DNA of 64,000 nucleotides from Mucidula mucida. Taxonomy: Eukaryota > Basidiomycota > Agaricomycetes > Agaricales > Physalacriaceae. The notes under the pieces are model-generated. The model did no database searches. It was not told the origin of the DNA and saw nothing but the letters and a program-made list of their open reading frames with translations. Position numbers and translations under genes: made by a program. Below are positions 10,857 through 20,295 of the stretch, in pieces. Location: positions 124,001 to 188,000 of the forward strand of contig JADNYV010000032.1 of NCBI GenBank assembly GCA_015501055.1, given 5' to 3'. Every line of letters begins with the position of its first letter. Positions within the stretch are counted from its first letter, which is position 1.

Positions 10857-12485
10857 TCAAAGACATGGCTTCTGTCTAACCGAAATACCATTTATGCCAC
10901 CAACGATCAAATCGTTGACCCAGTCCTCTCGTGGAAGTACTATCCTTTCTAGGAAAGGACAAAGGCGGTTCTGTAACGATGAGATCAATCGGTGGCAGAG
11001 GACGAAGTGTAGGAGAAATATTACCAGCGAACGTGACTCCAAAATGCGCAGTATCAAACTGAACGCTTCGTCGTAGTCGGCAAAGCCGCACTCGTGTAGA
11101 TCGAGAGAGGTAAGAGACGGCAAGAGTACCGCGCCTTCCTCAGCCACAACGAGCCCGTCTAGAAACTCTGAGGTAACACTTTGGTCTTCCAGTCCAAATT
11201 CTACAACACCAGACATGCGACGTAGGAAATTGAGCAATGTTGCGCTGCCACCAATGTAACCCGATCGCCTCGAAGACTGTGTCATGGAGCAAGTGACGCG
11301 GAGACTTGAAATCCGATGGAAGTGAGGGTGTGGACGAAGTGGCGAGTAATGCAAGGGGCGATAGGTCGCAAAGGCAACAGTCAAACAGCGAATGGACGGA
11401 ATCTGCAAGATATGGAGAAACTTCTTGATGTTACCCTTTTGGTCGGCACGGTCCGTAACCTCGAGACACTCTAGGACTGGGAGACTGATGACACTTCCAG
11501 AGAGCTCGCGCCAAAACGACGACTCGATAATATCAATTGTTATCGTTAACTCTTTCAAGCTGGTCGATTGCTGGAGACCAGGAAGAAAATCGGCTTTTAA
11601 CGTGTATGAGTGGCATGACATTTTTGATAACGTGCTCCAAGGAAATTCACCAAGGGTTTCGTGCCCTTCGACATCGGTGTCGTGCGATGGGTATAGGTGG
11701 AGGATTCTGACGTTCTGAACATTTTTGAAAGTGTCCACAGTGACATGTAATGCATGGCGTGCAGTCTCATCGCGTACACCCAACTCCTGCAATAGTGGGA
11801 ATTCACATCCGGACAAGGACTGCAATGAGTGCGACGACAGTTGAGCGTATAAGGTTCGCCAACGCGTCGTGCTTTCCTTCAGAAAAGGCATTAAGGGATG
11901 AGCGCCAATGTCCATCGCCCCGCTGACAATATTGACACAGAGGTCAAGCTTGCGGGACCTTTCAAAGAGCAGCGAGCCCACGAAAGAGAATTTTTGAGGG
12001 GGCAAGCGGATATACCTTCTCAAATCGAGGTATATCACGGACCACAAGCGGGGAAGAGAGAGGGTGATTTCTCGCCAACGGTGGGAGACGTGGGATATAC
12101 TCCAGGGATGGTTTAGAGGAGAGAGGCTGTCGAGCTGACTACGAGTCATAAACCAGTTAATCTCGTGAGGGTTCACGATCGGGGTGCAGCAAAGGAATAC
12201 TTCGATGAGGATATCTTGGGGTAAGGATCGCATGGGATGAAGGATTCTCTTCGCGTCTGCCATCCTAAGCGACGCCGTCTCCTGCAGGCCCATCAGCGCA
12301 GAAAGTGTCTCTTGGACCTTTACTATCTGGGACTGCAGAGAGCCAACGTATGCAGACGACTCCTGGATGATTTGATGCAGCCCAGCAACTTCGTCATCGA
12401 GTGGGGCAGCGATCATGTAGAGAAGCTCCGAGAAGCGGGGCGACGAAGGTGATGGAGGGAGCTGCCCACATGTGGGACAGGTCAT
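10857..12485 (-). CDS. F-box domain protein, copy A (intact)
   Basis: Intronless frame of about 542 aa. F-box proteins usually recruit substrates to SCF (Skp1-Cullin-F-box) ubiquitin ligases. In order: an N-terminal MTCPTCGQLPPS motif, a helical stretch with heptad-like spacing (IIQESSAYVGSLQSQIVK), the F-box core LPQDILIEVFLCCTP, then a Trp-containing 'HVSHRWREITLSLPRLWSVIY' type segment (the usual fungal F-box-like domain tail). A long Leu-rich region with imperfect LRR-like periodicity follows (LQELGVRDE, LTSLDLHECGF). ATG 12485 is chosen because it gives the MTCPTCG start shared with copy B; the frame extends upstream only through a GTG at 12548. Its partner, copy B, lies in the opposite arm. 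Substrate unknown. Confidence 0.8.
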   Translation of the reverse strand: MTCPTCGQLPPSPSSPRFSELLYMIAAPLDDEVAGLHQIIQESSAYVGSLQSQIVKVQETLSALMGLQETASLRMADAKRILHPMRSLPQDILIEVFLCCTPIVNPHEINWFMTRSQLDSLSPLNHPWSISHVSHRWREITLSLPRLWSVIYLDLRRYIRLPPQKFSFVGSLLFERSRKLDLCVNIVSGAMDIGAHPLMPFLKESTTRWRTLYAQLSSHSLQSLSGCEFPLLQELGVRDETARHALHVTVDTFKNVQNVRILHLYPSHDTDVEGHETLGEFPWSTLSKMSCHSYTLKADFLPGLQQSTSLKELTITIDIIESSFWRELSGSVISLPVLECLEVTDRADQKGNIKKFLHILQIPSIRCLTVAFATYRPLHYSPLRPHPHFHRISSLRVTCSMTQSSRRSGYIGGSATLLNFLRRMSGVVEFGLEDQSVTSEFLDGLVVAEEGAVLLPSLTSLDLHECGFADYDEAFSLILRILESRSLVIFLLHFVLCHRLISSLQNRLCPFLERIVLPREDWVNDLIVGGINGISVRQKPCL

Positions 12486-12586
12486 GGTGAGAAGGTAGGA
12501 GCTTGCTGAAGTTTCAACGGAGCGTCTACGAGTTGCTTTATTTTCCACTTGTACGGGCCGCGAAGATGGGAGTATAAAAGCAAGGC

Positions 12587-12642
12587 TGTTGAACCGCGAT
12601 CATGTGACGGGACTTGCCGTTTTGGTGTCGAGTTCTCAGGAC
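12587..12642 (+). repeat. shared upstream element, copy in arm A
   Basis: About 56 bp starting 'ttgaaccgcgatcatgtga' and ending 'agttctcagg'. It recurs in arm B (18328-18387, opposite strand) and once alone at 16166-16222. It lies about 100 bp upstream of the copy A F-box start. Confidence 0.6.
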
Positions 12643-12795
12643 CAAATGCCACAGCAAAAAGGTGCTGTCCTCCCCTATTAATAGACTGAACTTTCACAGT
12701 AGTCGAGTGTAGAGCCTCAGTCAGTCCTACATGCCCGTCAGGAGACTCTCGAGCTGGCCAGGCCCGTGTTGCTCGTCTGACTACCAGATAACCTC

Positions 12796-12885
12796 TGCCC
12801 ATTACATGAGCAAGCCCTAATACACTGCCTACTAATACTACACTACGACTAACTACTATATCAAGGCTTGCTCATATAGTAGGCA
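12796..12885. mobile_element. 90-bp MITE-like hairpin element, copy in arm A
   Basis: Imperfect terminal inverted repeats of about 20 bp flank a 45-50 bp centre. Left end TGCCCATTACATGAGCAAGC; the right end is the reverse complement of TGCCTACTATATGAGCAAGC. The same element, with better-matched ends, is at 18064-18153. It is short and non-coding. It could be a miniature inverted-repeat element or a conserved hairpin; no clear target-site duplication was seen, so the mobile label is tentative. Confidence 0.5.
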
Positions 12886-13045
12886 TCAGCTATCCTGGGG
12901 CATGCGACGCATCGTCGGTCTGGTGACTAGCTGAATTATTCAGTCCATCCAGAAAGGATCAGACCACCCATAGAGCATAGTCCATGATTTGTAGGCCTAC
13001 AGGACATATTGAGTATAGTAGGGTAGACAGAGTAAGATATAGGAG

Positions 13046-14416
13046 CAGGCATCGAGCCTCGGCGAAAGAACTCTGGGTTGAGTGGGATCTGGCGGAGGAG
13101 CGGCGGAGATCAGTACGAGTAAATGTGACGATAAGGTCAAGAAGGAGGGATCCTCCCTTAGTTGTCTTTACGTTGCGCTTGTTTCGTGTCGAGACGTACA
13201 CTGTTCACCAGCTGCTCACTGCCAACCCGCTGTTGTCAGTCACGTGTTCCGGATAGCTTAGCTTGGCGAAGTACCACCATGACCATCACGCAGAGAGGCA
13301 ACTGACAATCTTATCACAGGCCGCTCACTATCGCACGCAGTCTTTCTGTTCGCGTCTCCCAGGTTATCACTACACTGTCATCTGATATGGCATCAGTCGC
13401 AAGGCGCTTCTGTGCACGATATTGACCAGACCTGGACTTGACTGAACGACGTGAACCTTCCCCCACAGAACCCTACACGGCGATTCTCTGGTTGCCTGCA
13501 TCATCTAGAACATGAACTTATGACACGCTCCCAAACCTTACAGTTGCGTATTCCGTCAGTAGGTGGCCGGCGGAGCACATATACGACGTTTCACCAGCCT
13601 TTTGGTCGCTTGCCGCAGACCTCGATACTTGAAGGCGGTATGTAGAGTCCGGTGAAGCTTCGGTTGCCCATCTCCTTCTTATGCCGCGCTGTTCAAAAGT
13701 TATGTGCCACCATCTCTTCATCAACTGCTTATCTATACGAAATAGAAAACAACCGGAGTAGAAGTCAAAGAACTTGAGGACATTGACATCGAAATTGTTG
13801 AAGAACAGAGTAATTAAGGTTGAGATACAGTGCGTCTACTTACGTGTTCTTCGTTTCACTGCTGAAAATAAGCGAAACGTACTAGAACTCAGAGAGGATT
13901 ATCACGACTCGCCTCATGTGTGGATGTGGTAAACAATCAAACGTGAACATTATTTGCGGGTGCAATGCAATTGAACAGGAGAAGGATACAACATTATCAG
14001 TCGGTACTCTACCCACCAGAGCGCCACCATCCCGATGTTAACAACCGCAGCATGTCAACATGGTATTGGCTGCTCCGCTTTCGCTACTGTAAGTGGCAGA
14101 GTTTCTATCACGAACCCAAGTTGACCACCGAGACACCAACAGGAAGCTATGATTGCCATCTGCAGACACGAAACCAAATCATCTTTTTAGAAACGTCTCC
14201 GATCCGACGTCGACATCTCTGCGAACAGTGCTCTGCTATCTATTTCCACTTCATGACTGGTGTAATCAAACGTCACACGGCGAGTGTACCACGGGATCCA
14301 TAGATATCTCAGTCTCCGTCTGCCAGAAATAGCGCCATCATAACACGAACACGGGAGATAGGATCGGGAGCAGGTAGGGTGGTATAAAAACCATCGACTA
14401 TCCCAACTTCCTTGCC
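13046..14416. other. intergenic part of the inverted-repeat spacer, no gene recognised
   Basis: Short frames on both strands (for example 13965-14303 on +) carry no recognisable motif. The final 100 bp contain 'ggtataaaaaccatc' near 14382-14396, a plausible TATA box about 25-35 bp upstream of the thioesterase ATG. Confidence 0.45.
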
Positions 14417-15282
14417 ATGTCTAATCGGAAAGAACTATCTGCCCACTTACCGCCCTTCGCCGTAGTCCGACCCAACTCATCGTCCGATGATGTTTGGGTA
14501 GACCCCGCCTCTCTTCCGGATTATGGCGACGATCTCACGACGACTACTGCCGGGAACGTATCCGACGATATCAAGCGCCTCACGAACAACACCTTCTTTG
14601 CGTACGGCGTGGGCGGTGAAGACGCCTTTGGGTCCACGACGGGGCGCGCGGTCAAGTTTATCGATATTCGCGTGGATCGAAGGGTTGAGCAGCATGGGCG
14701 CTTGCAGGCGACGACGATTGCGGAGGTGGTTGTGAACAGGAGTGGGTGTTTTGATTTTTTCTTTCCTAAGCCGCTATAACTGATGGCTGGGTTTGTTGGT
14801 AGACATGCTGAACGGAGCTGGCATGGTACATGGTGCATGTGTTGCGTACCTCATTGACAAGTGGGTTTGGTTTTCCCCCGGCGCGCGTTATCGTTGACGC
14901 GAAGGCGCCTTCCATTTTAGCTGCTGTAGCACGCCTCTGGTTGTCCTTGGGCTCGTGCAGAGGACGAATGGGGCTGGCGTCACTCAGAGTATGAACATAA
15001 TGTTTCATTCTCCCGCTTCAATGTGCGTTGTGTCCACTACAAGTATCATGGGAAGATAGGAATCTGAGATTTAGAGGCGCGCATCTACGCGTTATCAGCA
15101 CATCTATAACTATGGGCGGACGAGTTATGTCAGCTAAATGTGAGGTGCGTTGGTTAATACGACTAGTATGCAATTAGTATGCTATGATTTTATGTTTCGT
15201 ATAGATCGTGAACAAAGACACGGGGCGAATGGTCGCCTCGGGGTGGCTTAGCAAGATGCAGCCGATATCCAACAAACTATGA
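14417..15282 (+). CDS. hotdog-fold acyl-CoA thioesterase family protein (ACOT13/PaaI-like)
   Basis: Five exons join to 210 aa: 14417-14741, 14803-14860, 14921-15022, 15075-15144, 15205-15282, all with GT-AG introns of 52-61 nt. The core motif NMLNGAGMVHGACVAYLID corresponds to the catalytic HGG-type helix of PaaI/ACOT13 hotdog thioesterases, which hydrolyse acyl-CoA esters; the second residue after His is Ala where many relatives have Gly. It is followed by CSTPLVVLG and GVTQSMNIMFHSPA, and by the strand MGGRVMSAKCEIVNKDTGRMVASG, all typical of the fold. Exon 1 adds an about 100-residue N-terminal region with no recognised domain. The gene lies in the spacer of the inverted duplication. Chain-length preference cannot be inferred. 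Confidence 0.85.
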
Positions 15283-16165
15283 ATCACATGATTACTGATC
15301 TGTGTGGCGTACAGTTGCTGATGCTTCGACCCGGAGCAGGTCCGAGTGTATCATCGCGCTTGAGGAACAACTACATTTGACTCAGGCTGCAGATATGGAG
15401 TTTTGTAGTACGTTCTAGTATTTCAATGTCAACTTTTTCGCTAGTGAGGGATCAGCACCGCAACAGCAATGATAAGATAAGCCTATGGCTCTGTTTGCCA
15501 GAAGAGGAATGAACTGAACAGGAATAGAAAAGGACTGTCTATGAAAGGAAAATCAAGAACTTAGTTCTTGGGTGTTGTCGAAGGCTCGGTGTGGGCCGGC
15601 TCGCCATGAGGTTGGGAAACGGTCACGTGAGGACATTCGAGGGAAACCTCAATGGGAGCAGGGTGTGGCGAGGATGCCACCTGTGAAGGACCAAACCAAG
15701 ACTTGAACATCGGTGAAAGGGGAAGGAACCCGGAGGGAAACGAACCAAATTCCCCCACCAACGCTGAATGGGAGTAGCTGGGGATGGAGGGCGGGCAAAA
15801 CACAGAAATGATGAGGAGGAGTGCGGGAGATGGCAGCGAGAAGCAAGAAGGGAAATTGGGGAGGACGTGTCAGTGCCCCAAATTGTCAATTTCGCGTGGC
15901 TAAGTTAACTGGCTGTCATGACTAATAACTACGCCACGCGCGCCTTGCTCACGCTGCCATCGTCGTCTTATCTTATCCTCAAATAAGCCTGACGCTCGTT
16001 CCTCGCTGTCGGCTTATCGCTATGCTTACTACGGTTACGAATTGTAGACAAAGATAATTAAGGCGGGAACAGAAACTCTCACCTTTGTTCCGTAGCATGT
16101 AAGCAAAAATGGCCATCGACGGCCCTCGAAGGCTCAAACGACTACGTTAATTTCGCGCCACTGCG
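15283..16165. other. intergenic; one weak minus-strand ORF
   Basis: A Pro/Ser-rich frame at 15561-15803 on the minus strand (about 80 aa, ending EPSTTPKN) could be the last exon of a small gene, but no start, signal peptide or splice partner was convincing. It is mentioned here and not called as a gene. The rest shows nothing recognisable. Confidence 0.4.
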
Positions 16166-16222
16166 GTTGAACCGCGATCATGTGATAGTACTTGCCTTTT
16201 TGGTGTCAAGTTCTCAGGGCCA
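16166..16222 (+). repeat. isolated copy of the F-box upstream element
   Basis: About 57 bp ('ttgaaccgcgatcatgtga' ... 'agttctcaggg') nearly identical to 12587-12642 and to the reverse complement of 18328-18387. Here it has no F-box gene next to it. It ends about 25 bp before the ATG of the gene at 16247, so it lies where that gene's core promoter should be. Confidence 0.6.
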
Positions 16223-16246
16223 TTACGATCTTTACTTGCGACCATC

Positions 16247-17570
16247 ATGTTGACTGCTCGTCCGAACGCAGAAGGCGCTTATAGACAGCTCGCAGCTAAA
16301 ACGCCTGGGCGCGCTCTTTCGCGCAACGAGAACGCGCACCGGGGGGCACCAGCCACAGTTCACGGAAAAGGCAAAAATGTATTGTTGCAGACACCGTTCA
16401 ATCCTACTACCAAACGTGCGTTATTCGTGCCCAGCGCTCTATTCATTGCTCATGTTTGCAGTACTCCCTAATGACACCGACAAACCACAACCACTCGAGT
16501 ATTTACGACAATTACGACCGCTTGAAGACAAGACGCCCTTTCACAATCGCTCAAAGCAAGAATTTCAGACGCCTTTTGCGCTGTGCTTTGACGACGTACA
16601 AACGCCAGACTCGCTCCTGCGCCCGAGCTCGTTGAGAAGGCATGTGCGAGCGCCCCGGATGAGCCTGAGCCCGAGCGTGGTCAAGACGCCGCATAACACG
16701 ATACATCCTTGGGAGTGCGATGTCAGTGTCGAGGCGCCAGAGGTTGCGGCGGCGCCTGTCGTTCCGGTGGATGATCATGATGAGATTGAGTATATGGCCC
16801 CGAATACGTTGGGTGAGTATTCCGCTATGTATTGGTTTGAGCAGGGACTGATGCTGGGGTAGATTTGGAGTATTCGCCGCCTTTTGATTTTGAACTTCCG
16901 GATTACAAGAAGGTTGGGATGAGGCTGAGGAGCCTTGTGCACGCCTCGTACGACGATGAGCCTCCGCCGCCTGACCCTGTGCTGAGTGAACAGGACGATT
17001 TGGCTATGGTCTCTTGGGAGGGTTTGTTGGAGTTACCGGAACTTGGTGTGTATTCGTTCAATGCGCTTTGAGGAGTATGCTAATTGTATCTGAACAGAAT
17101 CCAGCGACCCATTTGTGGTGATGAGCAAGGCTATGAAAGCTCAATCATCTACGCGTCCGACTGGGCGTGCTACTGCATTTCCTTCGACGTCAAGACCCCC
17201 GGTGAGGGCACGATCTGCTTTAGCCACTACGAAGTCTACAACCCTATCACGCGCAACTAGTCGGTCTACGACTACGAGTGGCGCTGCTCGTCCGGTCAAA
17301 GCACCATTGTCTAAGGCTCCGCGACCAGCCACTGCGATGTCCAACACTACCACATCGAGTAGAGCCCCGCGACCAACTACCGCGTTGTCGGCTGCTGGGT
17401 CGTCGAGGGCGCCGATCTCACGGAGACCTGTCGTTCCGAAAACGTTAAAGCCTTCGAAGAGCATGAACTTACGGGTCCGGCGCCCCGCAGTAGAGAAGAA
17501 AGATAGTGAACAAGGTCTGGCTTTGAACGTGGAGAAAAGTACGTTGGAGGATTTTATTTTTGATGTTTGA
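16247..17570 (+). CDS. conserved-looking hypothetical protein with N-terminal KTPGRAL motif
   Basis: Four exons join in frame to 391 aa: 16247-16415, 16462-16812, 16863-17045, 17098-17570 (introns 46-52 nt). The N-terminus holds AKTPGRALSRNENAH and VLLQTPFNP, followed by repeated short TP sites (KTPFHN, QTPFAL, QTPDSL, KTPHNT). These are proline-directed (CDK/MAPK-type) phosphorylation candidates. The middle is acidic with DEIEYMAPNTLDLEYSPP. The C-terminal 150 residues are Ser/Thr/Arg/Pro-rich and basic, ending LEDFIFDV. No enzyme motif, membrane segment or signal peptide is visible, so it is probably a largely disordered nuclear or cytoskeletal regulator. A securin-like role crossed my mind because of the general layout, but no clear KEN or RxxL box was found, so I do not assign it. 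Its promoter overlaps the repeat at 16166-16222. Confidence 0.75.
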
Positions 17571-17894
17571 GTGTACCTTGTTTTGTATCTATGAATCTTT
17601 AATGTTTGGTACGAATATGATGGCTATAATATTTCGCTTCTAGGGGGTTGCAAGTCGGCCTGCATGGTGAAAGGACATTGATACAATTTAGATTTGAAGA
17701 CGCGCTCTCTCATAGTTTGCTTAGTGAAATTCGAATGAACCCTTTCGATGTACTCAGTCCTTCGAGTCTCTCTCAAAGTTCGAGATTGTCTTTGGGAGGG
17801 GCGACTGGCGAGGCGTCAGCAATTTACTTTCTCAGTCTGCTTATCCCCGCCGCCCCCTCCGCCGACTTCCGAAAACCAAAAGCTCGCAGCAATT
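17571..17894. other. intergenic, no gene recognised
   Basis: 3' flank of the KTPGRAL gene leading into arm B. Nothing recognisable. Confidence 0.4.
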
Positions 17895-18063
17895 GACGAC
17901 TACTCCTATAACGTACTCTGTCTACCACACAATACTCAGTGTCTCTTGTGGGCCTACAAATCCCGACCTAAGTACTATGGGTGGTCTGATCCTTTCTGGA
18001 TAGACTGAATGATTGCAGCTAGGCACCAGACCGACGATGCGTCGCATGCCCCAGGGTAGCCGA

Positions 18064-18153
18064 TGCCTACTATATGAGCAAGCCTTGAGATAGTAGTTAG
18101 CTGTAGTGTAGTCCTAGTAGGTAGCGTATTAGGGCTTGCTCATGTAGTAGGCA
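18064..18153. mobile_element. 90-bp MITE-like hairpin element, copy in arm B
   Basis: Terminal inverted repeats TGCCTACTATATGAGCAAGC and (reverse-complemented right end) TGCCTACTACATGAGCAAGC differ at one position in 20. The 45-50 bp centre matches the centre at 12796-12885. It lies about 390 bp upstream of the copy B F-box ATG. Confidence 0.5.
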
Positions 18154-18327
18154 GAGGTTACCTGGTAGTCAGACGAGCAACACGGGCCTGGCCAGCTCGA
18201 GAGCCTCCTGACGGGCATGTAGGACTGACTGAGGCTCTACACTCGACTAAATGTGAGAGTTCAGTCTGTTAACAGGGGAGGACAGCACCTTTTTCGCTTT
18301 GGGCTTTGGAATTTGACAATCATGGTC

Positions 18328-18387
18328 CTGAGAACTTCAACTCGACACCAAAACGGCAAGTACTGTCACATGATCGCGGTTCAACAG
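18328..18387 (-). repeat. shared upstream element, copy in arm B
   Basis: Reverse complement of the element at 12587-12642 and 16166-16222. It lies about 155-215 bp upstream of the F-box ATG at 18541. Confidence 0.6.
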
Positions 18388-18540
18388 CCTTGCTTTGTAC
18401 TCCCATCTTCGCTGCCCGTTCCAGTGGAAAATCAAGTAACGATCTCGAAAACGGTAAGGGGACGTTCAAGACATGTGCATCGAGTACCGAAATTCTTGTA
18501 GACGCCCGACCGCCTCCGTTGGAGCTCCTACCTTCTCATC

Positions 18541-20178
18541 ATGACCTGTCCCACATATGGGCAGCTCCCTCCTCCTTTTGCACCACCTGCGTCGCCTTCC
18601 TTCTCAGAGCTTCTTTCCACGAACGCTCCCCCACTTGATGCCGAACTTGCAGGGCTGCGTCAAATCATCCAGGAATCGTCTGCATACGTTGACTCTCTAC
18701 AATCCCAGATAGTCAAGGCCCAAGAGACACTTTCTGCGCTGATGGGCCTGCAGGAGACGGCGTCGCTTATGATGGCAGACGCGAAGAGAATCCTTCATCC
18801 CATGCGATCCTTACCCGAAGATGTCCTCGCCGAAATATTCCTTTGCTGTACCCCGATTGTGAACCACCACGAGATTAATTGGTCCATTCATGGTGGCGAG
18901 TTCGACAGCCTGTCTCCTCGAAACCATCCCTGGAATATTTCCCATGTCTCCCATCGTTGGCGAGAAATCACCCTCTCGCTTCCGCGCTTGTGGTCCGTGA
19001 TATACCTCAATTTCAGACAATATTCCCGTTCTTTCCCTCAAGAATGCTCTCGCATAGCCTCGCTGCTCTTCAAAAGGTCCACCAAGCTTGACCTCTGCGT
19101 CAACATTGCCAGCGGGGCGAGGAACATTGGCGCTCATCCCATAATGCCTTTTTTGAAGGAAAGTACGACGCGTTGGCGAACACTATACGCTCAAATGTCG
19201 TCTCCATCATTGCAATCCTTGTCCGGATGTGAATTCCCACTATTGCAGGAGTTGGGTGTACGCGATGAGACTCCGTACCATGAATTTCATGTCCCTGTGG
19301 ACACTTTCAAAAATGTTCAGAACGTCAGAATCCTCCACCTATACCCATCGCACGACACCGATGTCGAAGGGCACGAAACCCTTGGTGAATTTCCTTGGAG
19401 CACGTTATCAAAAATGTCATGCCACTCATACACGTTAAAAGCCGATTTTCTTCCTGGTCTCCAGCAATCGACCAGCTTGAAAGAGTTAACGATAACAATT
19501 GATATTATCGAGTCGTCGTTTTGGCGCGAGCTCTCTGGAAGTGTCATCAGTCTCCCAGTCCTAGAGTGTCTCGAGGTTACGGACCGTGCCGACCAAAAGG
19601 GTAACATCAAGAAGTTTCTCCATATCTTGCAGATTCCGTCCATTCGCTGTTTGACTGTTGCCTTTGCGACCTATCGCCCCTTGCATTACTCGCCACTTCG
19701 TCCACACCCTGACTTCCATCGGATTTCAAGTCTCCGCGTCACTTGCTCCATGACACAGTCTTCGAGGCGATCGGGTTACATCGGTGGCAGCGCAACATTG
19801 CTCAATTTCCTACGTCCCATGTCTGGTGTTGTAGAATTTGGACTGGAAGACGAAAGTGTTACCTCAGAGTTTCTAGACGGGCTCGTTGTGGCTGAGGAAG
19901 GCGCGGTACTCGTACCATCTCTTACCACTCTCGATCTACACGAGTGCGGATTTGCCGACCAGGACGAAGCGCTCAAATTGATACTGCGTGTCGTGAAGTC
20001 ACGCTCGCTGGTGAATATTTCTCCTACACTTCGTCTTATACCACTGATTGATCTCAGCCTTACAGAATCGCCTTTGTCCTTCCCTAGAAAAGATAGTACT
20101 TCCCAAGAGGACTGGCTCAACGAGTTAATTGTCGATGACATACCAGGCATTTCGATTAGACAGCAGCCGTGTGTTTGA
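18541..20178 (+). CDS. F-box domain protein, copy B (intact)
   Basis: Intronless frame of 545 aa starting MTCPTYGQLPPP, the paralogue of copy A in the opposite arm. It has the same architecture: short N-terminal Cys-containing motif (the second Cys pair residue is Tyr here), coiled-coil-like helix, F-box core LPEDVLAEIFLCCTP, HVSHRWREITLSLPRLWSV tail, then a Leu-rich repeat-like region. No stop or frame break is seen. From VDTFKNVQNV to PLRPHP it is identical to copy A at protein and nucleotide level, while both ends differ at roughly one residue in eight. Expected role is a substrate receptor of an SCF ubiquitin ligase; the substrate is unknown. Confidence 0.8.
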   Translation: MTCPTYGQLPPPFAPPASPSFSELLSTNAPPLDAELAGLRQIIQESSAYVDSLQSQIVKAQETLSALMGLQETASLMMADAKRILHPMRSLPEDVLAEIFLCCTPIVNHHEINWSIHGGEFDSLSPRNHPWNISHVSHRWREITLSLPRLWSVIYLNFRQYSRSFPQECSRIASLLFKRSTKLDLCVNIASGARNIGAHPIMPFLKESTTRWRTLYAQMSSPSLQSLSGCEFPLLQELGVRDETPYHEFHVPVDTFKNVQNVRILHLYPSHDTDVEGHETLGEFPWSTLSKMSCHSYTLKADFLPGLQQSTSLKELTITIDIIESSFWRELSGSVISLPVLECLEVTDRADQKGNIKKFLHILQIPSIRCLTVAFATYRPLHYSPLRPHPDFHRISSLRVTCSMTQSSRRSGYIGGSATLLNFLRPMSGVVEFGLEDESVTSEFLDGLVVAEEGAVLVPSLTTLDLHECGFADQDEALKLILRVVKSRSLVNISPTLRLIPLIDLSLTESPLSFPRKDSTSQEDWLNELIVDDIPGISIRQQPCV

Positions 20179-20295
20179 AGAATCAGAGAAACAATAGATG
20201 CCTTCTGTGGATTAGCCTGCCCAGTCCGAGTCCAGCACAGTCGCTTTCAACAAATATTAGGTACGCGTTTCGGCGTGGAGGGCTAACCGTTCTTG

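Larger units (their letters stand above)
10745..13045. repeat. inverted duplication, arm A (F-box unit)
   Basis: Read on the minus strand, this segment matches 17895-20295 read on the plus strand. The match begins in flanking sequence beyond the F-box stop ('gagggctaaccgt' at the outer edge) and runs through the whole F-box gene and its upstream region. It fades near 13045, where 'gtagacagagta' is still shared. By eye the arms are about 85-95 percent identical, with one perfectly identical tract (see findings). The arms are separated by about 4.8 kb. Boundaries are approximate. Confidence 0.85.
17895..20295. repeat. inverted duplication, arm B (F-box unit)
   Basis: Plus-strand counterpart of 10745-13045. 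It carries the same order of parts: outer flank, 90-bp hairpin element, shared upstream element, F-box gene, and 3' flank ending near 'gagggctaaccgt' (about 20278-20290). Boundaries were judged by eye. Confidence 0.85.

Noticed and set aside
11392..11718. 108-aa ORFs identical at 11392-11718 and 19317-19643
   Set aside because: Antisense shadows of the identical F-box tract; no start context or motif of their own.
15561..15803. 80-aa minus-strand ORF as a gene
   Set aside because: No start, splice partner or motif; Pro-rich composition alone is not enough.
17141..17464. 107-aa minus-strand ORF
   Set aside because: Antisense of the repetitive, low-complexity tail of the 16247 gene.
16247..17570. 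assignment as securin
   Set aside because: No KEN or RxxL destruction box found; only general layout resembles securins.
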